15,021 nucleotides of DNA, taken from contig DDFD01000013.1 in the NCBI GenBank assembly GCA_002337005.1, positions 1 to 15,021 of the forward strand, read 5' to 3'. The first letter of the stretch is position 1, and each line of letters begins with the position of its first letter. This stretch comes from Flavobacteriales bacterium UBA1937 (lineage in GTDB: Bacteria > Bacteroidota > Bacteroidia > Flavobacteriales > Weeksellaceae). A program made the position numbers and the translations under genes. The notes below the pieces were generated by a model that saw only the letters and a program-made list of their open reading frames with translations, did not search any database and was not told the DNA's origin. Positions 8,363 through 13,030 of this stretch are shown in pieces.

Positions 8363-8518
8363 TGAAATTTTATCTCTTCCTGGGCATTTTTTACATCTTT
8401 TTCCCTTTTTGAATTTTTTGCAGCATTTCTTTTTACCACAATAAAATTCTTGATTGGCGTTGACATTTGTTGCAGGGACAATCAAATTAAAATATGGATT
8501 CGCTCTAAAGTCATTCAT
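8360..8518 (-). CDS. Cys/Lys-rich 52-aa protein upstream of ferritin
   Basis: An ORF of 52 codons plus TAA starts at ATG 8516-8518. The N-terminal half is ordinary (MNDFRANPYFNLIVPATN). The C-terminal half is dense in Cys and Lys, with Cys at 27, 32, 33, 42 and 45 in the spacing CX4CCX8CX2C (CGKKKCC, then KRCKKCPGR). There is no signal peptide or membrane segment, so it should be a cytoplasmic, very basic protein. A perfect -7 element lies 4 nt before the ATG and a putative operator just upstream; ferritin follows after 22 nt. I do not know a named family for it. The Cys layout suggests metal or Fe-S binding, and the ferritin linkage suggests an iron role; both are inference. Confidence 0.75.
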   Translation of the reverse strand: MNDFRANPYFNLIVPATNVNANQEFYCGKKKCCKKFKKGKRCKKCPGRDKIS

Positions 8519-8522
8519 TTTA

Positions 8523-8530
8523 CAAAATTA
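8523..8530 (-). promoter_or_regulatory. -7 promoter element, Cys-rich gene and ftnA
   Basis: TAATTTTG on the minus strand is a perfect TAnnTTTG match. A TTTG lies 20 nt upstream (complement of 8551-8554), a suitable -33 element that falls inside the putative operator. Only 4 nt separate the element from the ATG, so the mRNA may be leaderless. Confidence 0.6.
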
Positions 8531-8534
8531 ATAT

Positions 8535-8557
8535 TTATTTAGAATAAATACAAATAA
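8535..8557. promoter_or_regulatory. Putative iron-regulator operator, divergent promoter
   Basis: This 23-bp element is identical at 20 of 23 positions to the one before feoA. It begins TTATTTAGAAT and ends AAATAA. It lies between two divergent genes, overlapping the -33 region of the minus-strand promoter and about 20 bp upstream of the plus-strand -7 element, so one bound regulator could control both. Recurrence beside feoA supports an iron-responsive operator; regulator identity is inferred. Confidence 0.55.
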
Positions 8558-8576
8558 AAATTAAAAATAATATTTG

Positions 8577-8584
8577 TATCTTTG
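8577..8584 (+). promoter_or_regulatory. -7 promoter element, FeoB-associated gene
   Basis: TATCTTTG is a perfect TAnnTTTG match, 4 nt before the ATG at 8589. The same 4-nt spacing is seen at the divergent gene. Initiation would fall at or next to the start codon. Confidence 0.6.
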
Positions 8585-8588
8585 CAGT

Positions 8589-8738
8589 ATGAATTCACTT
8601 GTTATTCAGTATATTATCATTTTTGCCGTAGTATTGGCGTCTTGCTATTCATTGTTTAATATTTTGAAGAAAAATTTCACACCTAAAAAATTTGATAGTA
8701 AAAGAACACATTGTGATAAAGATTGCGGCTGCGGTTAG
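8589..8738 (+). CDS. FeoB-associated Cys-rich membrane protein
   Basis: A 49-aa ORF with one N-terminal transmembrane helix (residues about 4-24, VIQYIIIFAVVLASCYSLF), a basic linker (KKNFTPKKFDSKR) and a Cys-rich tail ending HCDKDCGCG. This layout matches the small FeoB-associated Cys-rich membrane protein family (PF12669), usually encoded next to feoB and thought to support Fe2+ transport at the inner membrane. Here it is separated from feoB by the ferritin operon but has the same operator type as feoA. A short intergenic stretch (8739-8815) follows with no clear terminator hairpin. Confidence 0.8.
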   Translation: MNSLVIQYIIIFAVVLASCYSLFNILKKNFTPKKFDSKRTHCDKDCGCG

Positions 8739-8793
8739 TTTTTTAGATTCTATTATTTTTCCACAGTAACCATTTTCCTCTTGGTAATTTCAG

Positions 8794-8801
8794 TAATTTT
8801 G
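8794..8801 (+). promoter_or_regulatory. -7 promoter element before 8816 gene
   Basis: TAATTTTG is a perfect TAnnTTTG match with a leader of roughly 9 nt to the ATG at 8816. No -33 element at standard spacing. It may drive the run of genes 8816-12961. Confidence 0.45.
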
Positions 8802-8815
8802 CAGAAATTTATTTT

Positions 8816-9595
8816 ATGAAAAAAATTAATGCCTTTTTATTCTTCTTAATTTACCTTTTGGGATTTTCTCAACATAAGTTTATGATTGACACAACTTTGA
8901 TTAAAGATAACTCAATTTTAATAGGTAGATGCCCACATTTTGATAAGTCAAAAACCTTTTGTGATAAGAATTTTTATATTAATGATTCTAAAGCCATTAA
9001 AGAACTAATAAAGTCCATCGAACTAGGTACTGAAAAAAACAGTTCAATTGCAGATCCAGGTTTTGATATTAGTTTAATTAATAATTTTAAGGAAGAAGAA
9101 AGAGTATTGGTAAATATGTTTGATAAGAGTATTTTAAATTATGGTCATTCTTATAATATTGATTTAGATAAAATTCTTGAGCTCAACAAAAAATATCCCT
9201 TTGCTTATAATTTTGAAAAAGTAGTTTTTAAATCTAAAGAAGAATATCAAAAATATCTCATGCAACAGAAGCAAAATGCTAAATTTCTTTTTGATTATTC
9301 TCCTCAATTCAAATTTGAAGGCAGTTTTGAAATGGAGTTTCCTAAAAATGAAGAATACAAAAGCCCTAAAGCAATTAGTGAAATTGTTTCTCCTGAAATT
9401 GAAAAATATGTAAAAAAGAACGAATATTCTTTTAGTTATGTTTTAACTGAAAAAAACCTAAAAAATCGCGAACAATTTACAATGACTGTAAGGGGTAGCT
9501 ATGAATTATTTAAAAAATTAAAATTAAAAGAAATAAAAAATATAAACTGGAAACCTACAGAAGAGACAGGAATGTTCTTTTATAAAGAAAATTAA
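8816..9595 (+). CDS. Secreted hypothetical protein
   Basis: The 259-aa product has a signal peptide (MKKINAFLFFLIYLLGFSQ, likely cut near residue 19), so it is exported to the periplasm or outer membrane. I recognise no domain. The mature part is rich in Lys, Glu, Phe and Asn, has only two Cys (39 and 49, possibly a disulfide in GRCPHF and KTFCDKN), and a C-terminal third with beta-like pieces (YSFSYVLTE, FTMTVRGSYELF). The tail has a TonB-C-like or repeated-strand feel but no diagnostic motif. Base composition is more AT-rich than the adjacent glmM. glmM starts 13 nt after its stop, so it is probably co-transcribed. Confidence 0.8.
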   Translation: MKKINAFLFFLIYLLGFSQHKFMIDTTLIKDNSILIGRCPHFDKSKTFCDKNFYINDSKAIKELIKSIELGTEKNSSIADPGFDISLINNFKEEERVLVNMFDKSILNYGHSYNIDLDKILELNKKYPFAYNFEKVVFKSKEEYQKYLMQQKQNAKFLFDYSPQFKFEGSFEMEFPKNEEYKSPKAISEIVSPEIEKYVKKNEYSFSYVLTEKNLKNREQFTMTVRGSYELFKKLKLKEIKNINWKPTEETGMFFYKEN

Positions 9596-9608
9596 AATCA
9601 ATAGTTAT

Positions 9609-10991
9609 ATGTCACTAATCAAAAGTATATCAGGAATCCGAGGAACAATAGGTGGAGAAGTAGATGATAATCTTACACCAGTAGATGTAGTAAAATTTAC
9701 CGCAGCTTTCGGGACTTGGCTTCAAAAAAATAAAAATAAAAAAGATTTAACGCTGGTTATTGGGAGAGATGCCAGAATTTCTGGTGCAATGGTTAATTCT
9801 CTGGTTACCGCAACTTTACAAGGGTTGGGGATCAATGTAGTAGATTTAGGACTTTCTACTACACCAACTGTAGAAGTAATGGTTCCTGAGCTTAATGCTG
9901 ATGGCGGAATTATCTTAACCGCTTCTCATAATCCAAAACAATGGAATGCTCTGAAACTTTTGAACGAAAAAGGAGAGTTCATCAGCGGAAAGGACGGTGC
10001 AGAAATGCTGGAAATTGCCGAAAAGGAAGATTTCAACTTTGCCGAAGTAGATGATTTAGGAAAATATGAGACCAGAACAGATGCTTTTGATATTCATATT
10101 CAAAAAATTCTAGATTTACCAATGGTAGATGCAGAAGCGGTAAAAGCTAAAAAATTCAAAGTGGTTTTAGATGCTGTAAATTCTACTGGTGGAATTTCGC
10201 TGCCGCCCCTTTTAGAAAAATTAGGTTGCGAAGTCATGAAGTTATACTGTGAACCAAACGGACAATTTCCTCACAATCCAGAACCTTTGAAAGAGCATTT
10301 GACAGACATTTGTGATTTGATCAAGAAAGAAGGTGCAGATGTAGGAATTGTAGTGGATCCCGATGTTGACAGATTGGCATTAATTGACGAAAATGGCGAA
10401 ATGTTCGGCGAAGAATACACTTTAGTTGCTGTGGCAGATTATTTGCTGAGACATAAGAAAGGAGTTGCGATTTCAAACCTTTCATCAAGCCGAGCTTTGA
10501 GAGACGTTGCTAGAAATCTTGATTCTGAATATTTTGCAAGTGCTGTAGGAGAAGTGAATGTAGTAACTTTAATGAAAGAAAAAAATGCAGTAATTGGTGG
10601 TGAAGGAAACGGCGGAATTATTTATCCAGATTTGCATTACGGAAGAGATTCTTTAGTAGGAGCTGCATTATTTTTGACACATTTGGCAAAAGAAAATAAA
10701 ACTGTTTCTGAGTTAAGGGCAACATATCCAGCTTATTATATGGGCAAAAAGAAGATAGAGCTTACGCCAGAAATAGATGTAGATGCACTTTTGGTAAAGA
10801 TGCAAGAAGAATATAAAAACGAAGAAATTTCTACGATTGACGGAGTAAAAATAGATTTCCCAGAAAATTGGGTACATTTAAGAAAATCTAACACCGAACC
10901 AATTATTAGAATTTATACAGAAGCCTTTTCTCAGCAAGAAGCAGATGAATTGGCAGATAAAATGATAGAAAAAATTAAGAGTTTAATTTAG
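9609..10991 (+). CDS. glmM: Phosphoglucosamine mutase / phosphohexomutase
   Basis: The 460-aa alpha-D-phosphohexomutase most likely interconverts glucosamine-6-phosphate and glucosamine-1-phosphate on the way to UDP-GlcNAc for peptidoglycan and lipid A. Motifs in order: SGIRGTIGG near the start, the phosphoserine loop TASHNP with Ser106, the Mg-binding loop DPDVDR with Asp250, Asp252 and Asp254, the sugar loop GEGNGG, and the phosphate-binding loop RKSNTEPIIRIY. The GEGNGG and SNTEP forms match the archaeal/Bacteroidota GlmM-like branch rather than the E. coli GEQSGH form, so phosphomannomutase or phosphoglucomutase activity cannot be excluded. ATG 9609 precedes the conserved N-terminus directly. 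It lies between the secreted orphan and a TPR gene. Confidence 0.88.
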   Translation: MSLIKSISGIRGTIGGEVDDNLTPVDVVKFTAAFGTWLQKNKNKKDLTLVIGRDARISGAMVNSLVTATLQGLGINVVDLGLSTTPTVEVMVPELNADGGIILTASHNPKQWNALKLLNEKGEFISGKDGAEMLEIAEKEDFNFAEVDDLGKYETRTDAFDIHIQKILDLPMVDAEAVKAKKFKVVLDAVNSTGGISLPPLLEKLGCEVMKLYCEPNGQFPHNPEPLKEHLTDICDLIKKEGADVGIVVDPDVDRLALIDENGEMFGEEYTLVAVADYLLRHKKGVAISNLSSSRALRDVARNLDSEYFASAVGEVNVVTLMKEKNAVIGGEGNGGIIYPDLHYGRDSLVGAALFLTHLAKENKTVSELRATYPAYYMGKKKIELTPEIDVDALLVKMQEEYKNEEISTIDGVKIDFPENWVHLRKSNTEPIIRIYTEAFSQQEADELADKMIEKIKSLI

Positions 10992-11050
10992 AATCAAGAA
11001 CCGAGAATCAAGACAAATTGTAAATCGTCTTGGCTCTTGAATCTCGAATC
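10991..11050. repeat. Imperfect palindromic intergenic repeat
   Basis: Two 24-nt arms (10991-11014 and 11027-11050) are inverted copies that pair at 16 of 24 positions around a 12-nt loop; the inner CAAGAC/GTCTTG is perfect. Each arm is built from short GAATCAAGA-like units (GAATCAAGA occurs twice in the left arm). This looks like a degenerate dispersed intergenic repeat, or a weak hairpin after glmM. It is not a clean intrinsic terminator. Confidence 0.55.
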
Positions 11051-11069
11051 TAAAAATCTATAAAATAAT

Positions 11070-12440
11070 TTGGAAGAATTTTTTGAAAACGAGCTTTCTA
11101 AAAAGTTCGAAGAAATGATAGAGAATAATGAGAATTTCTATTTCGATTCCGAAGAAATAGAAGATTTGGTTATTTTTTATCTCGAAATGGGAGATACGCA
11201 CTTCGCGGAAACTGCCGTCAATTACGGATTAAAACTCCATCCTAATTCTATTGAGCTTAAGGTAAAACAGCTAGAGGTTCTTTTGGATTTAGAAAGATAT
11301 GTACAGGCTCGTCAGTTAATTAATGAGCTAGAACCAGCGTGTTCTGAAACTACAGATTATTTGGTTTGTTGTGCCAAATATTTCTCTAACAACGGAAATC
11401 CCAGAAAATCTATAGATTATTGTCTCAAAGCTTTAGAATTAGAAGAAGAAGAAAATTTTCTTCACAATTTCATTGCAGACGAATATCATAATTTAGATGA
11501 TCCATTTAATGCGCTAAAACATTATAAATTAGCACTTAAGCACGATCCGCAAGATGATTATTCTCTGGAAAGTGCGATGATGTGTTACCAACAACTTAAC
11601 AGACACGAAGAAGCAGAAGAATTTGCCCAAAATTACATCAATCAGTTTCCTTTTTCTGAAACCGCTTGGTTCGAAATGGGGCAGTTCTATTTCAATAGAA
11701 AAAACTACGAAAAAGCCATTCTAGCGTTTGATTATTTACTTGCCATCAATTCTGATGCAACAGGCGTTTATGCCAATAAAGCAGCGTGCTATGAAGCACT
11801 AGAACAATGGCAAAAGGCAATAGAAGTGTATGAAGAACAGCTAGAATTAGAATATACCAAAGCATTTACTTATTACAAAATAGGATTGTGCTACAAGGCA
11901 GATAAGAAAAATCTAGAAGCACTGAGAGCTTTCCAAAAATCTCTGAAAGAAGATCCTCAATTTTATCTTTCGATGATGGAGCAAAGCGATATCTATCTAG
12001 AAATGGGCAGTAATAGAGAAGCGCTACATTTTGCTAAAGAAGCAGTGGCTTTGAACGAAAATAACTTAGATTTTCAGAAAAAATTAGCGTTTTTGTACAT
12101 AGATTCTGGCAGATTCGAAGAATCTCTTACTTGTCTTAAAAAATTGGTAGAAGCAGAACCCAAAAGATTCTATAATTGGTATGCTTACATCGAAGTTTTA
12201 ATGCTGATTGGTGATTACGAAGACGCCATTACAATCTTAGAAAAAGCCATAAAATTTCACAAAAGAGCAGAATTATATTACCAAATGAGCAATTCTTTCT
12301 TAAACATAGGGGAAGAAGAAAACGGACAAAATGCTCTTGCAATGGCACTAGAACTAGATTCTTCTATTGCAGATGATATGGAGGAGAAGTATCCTTACAT
12401 AAAAGACCAGGTAAAAAAAGTGAAAAGTAAGAAGAAGTAA
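11070..12440 (+). CDS. Tetratricopeptide-repeat protein
   Basis: The 456-aa protein is almost wholly alpha-helical TPR repeats, about ten, for example SIDYCLKALELEEE, NALKHYKLALKHDPQ, KAILAFDYLLAINSD, KAIEVYEEQLELE, EALRAFQKSLKEDP, ESLTCLKKLVEAEP and DAITILEKAIKFHK. It is acidic and has no signal peptide or membrane helix, so it should be a cytoplasmic protein-protein scaffold; its partners are unknown. The start is TTG at 11070: an in-frame stop at 11061-11063 bounds it upstream, and the first in-frame ATG (11115) would remove 15 residues of a regular acidic helix (EEFFENELSKKFEE). The C-terminus is Lys-rich (KKVKSKKK). A putative lipoprotein gene starts 2 nt after the stop. Confidence 0.88.
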   Translation: MEEFFENELSKKFEEMIENNENFYFDSEEIEDLVIFYLEMGDTHFAETAVNYGLKLHPNSIELKVKQLEVLLDLERYVQARQLINELEPACSETTDYLVCCAKYFSNNGNPRKSIDYCLKALELEEEENFLHNFIADEYHNLDDPFNALKHYKLALKHDPQDDYSLESAMMCYQQLNRHEEAEEFAQNYINQFPFSETAWFEMGQFYFNRKNYEKAILAFDYLLAINSDATGVYANKAACYEALEQWQKAIEVYEEQLELEYTKAFTYYKIGLCYKADKKNLEALRAFQKSLKEDPQFYLSMMEQSDIYLEMGSNREALHFAKEAVALNENNLDFQKKLAFLYIDSGRFEESLTCLKKLVEAEPKRFYNWYAYIEVLMLIGDYEDAITILEKAIKFHKRAELYYQMSNSFLNIGEEENGQNALAMALELDSSIADDMEEKYPYIKDQVKKVKSKKK

Positions 12441-12442
12441 GG

Positions 12443-12961
12443 TTGAGAAAAGCTTCATTAATATTATTCCTTTTAATATTTCTTTTTCAATGTGAAAAGA
12501 AGCAATCTGACAACGAAGAAATTAAAATTATAAAAAGCTATACAGAAAATCCAATTTTAGGAATTGAAGATACTCTTTATTTGAATTCAAATTATTTCTT
12601 TTCTAAATCAAATTCAAAATCTTTTACAGTTAAATCTTATTTTGATAAAAGGACTATTTCTTTTCAGAACAACAAAAATGCTGAAATTAAAGATTTTGAC
12701 CAGTTCAAAATAGTGAATATTAGTTTGGATTCAATTCAAGGATTAAGAAAAAAAGGAAAAAAATTCTATACGATTTCGAAGCCCATTATTTCTGAAGATA
12801 AAAAGTATGCAATTATAGAAGCAGGCGTTTTTAATAAGAAAGATGAAGGGTTTACAATAATAGGAGTAAGGGATTTACCAGACTTAATTCACGTTTTCTT
12901 GTACAAAAAAGAAAAAGGAGTTTGGAATAGGTTTGAGCTGATTACTCAGATTAGGATGTAG
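12443..12961 (+). CDS. Putative lipoprotein, unknown function
   Basis: The 172-aa product begins with a short basic segment and a hydrophobic stretch (SLILFLLIFLF) ending FQC at Cys17, a probable lipoprotein signal, though Gln before Cys is less usual than Gly, Ala or Ser. After Cys comes a charged EKKQSDNEE stretch. The mature part is Lys- and Ile-rich with several beta-like strands (KYAIIEAGVFNKK, FTIIGVRDLPDLIHVFLY). I recognise no family. TTG at 12443 is the only plausible start: it lies 2 nt after the TPR stop, and no in-frame ATG occurs until the last residue. The tight spacing suggests translational coupling with the TPR gene. Base composition is AT-rich compared with glmM. A strong terminator follows. 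Confidence 0.75.
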   Translation: MRKASLILFLLIFLFQCEKKQSDNEEIKIIKSYTENPILGIEDTLYLNSNYFFSKSNSKSFTVKSYFDKRTISFQNNKNAEIKDFDQFKIVNISLDSIQGLRKKGKKFYTISKPIISEDKKYAIIEAGVFNKKDEGFTIIGVRDLPDLIHVFLYKKEKGVWNRFELITQIRM

Positions 12962-12979
12962 AGTTTCTCAAAGAAAACA

Positions 12980-13011
12980 ATAAAACCTCAACCCGAAAGT
13001 TGAGGTTTTAT
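12980..13011. terminator. Bidirectional intrinsic terminator
   Basis: A perfect 13-bp stem (core AAAACCTCAAC / GTTGAGGTTTT) with a CCGAAA hexaloop lies between the lipoprotein gene on the plus strand and the EF-G-like gene on the minus strand. The A-run and T-run arms serve as U-tracts for both. Confidence 0.9.
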
Positions 13012-13030
13012 ATTGATGGTTTTGTCTAAA

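Noticed and set aside
8739..8760. TTTAGATTCTATTATTTTT stretch as a third iron operator
   Set aside because: It shares only the TTTAGA core; the outer TTATTT/AAATAA arms and spacing are absent.
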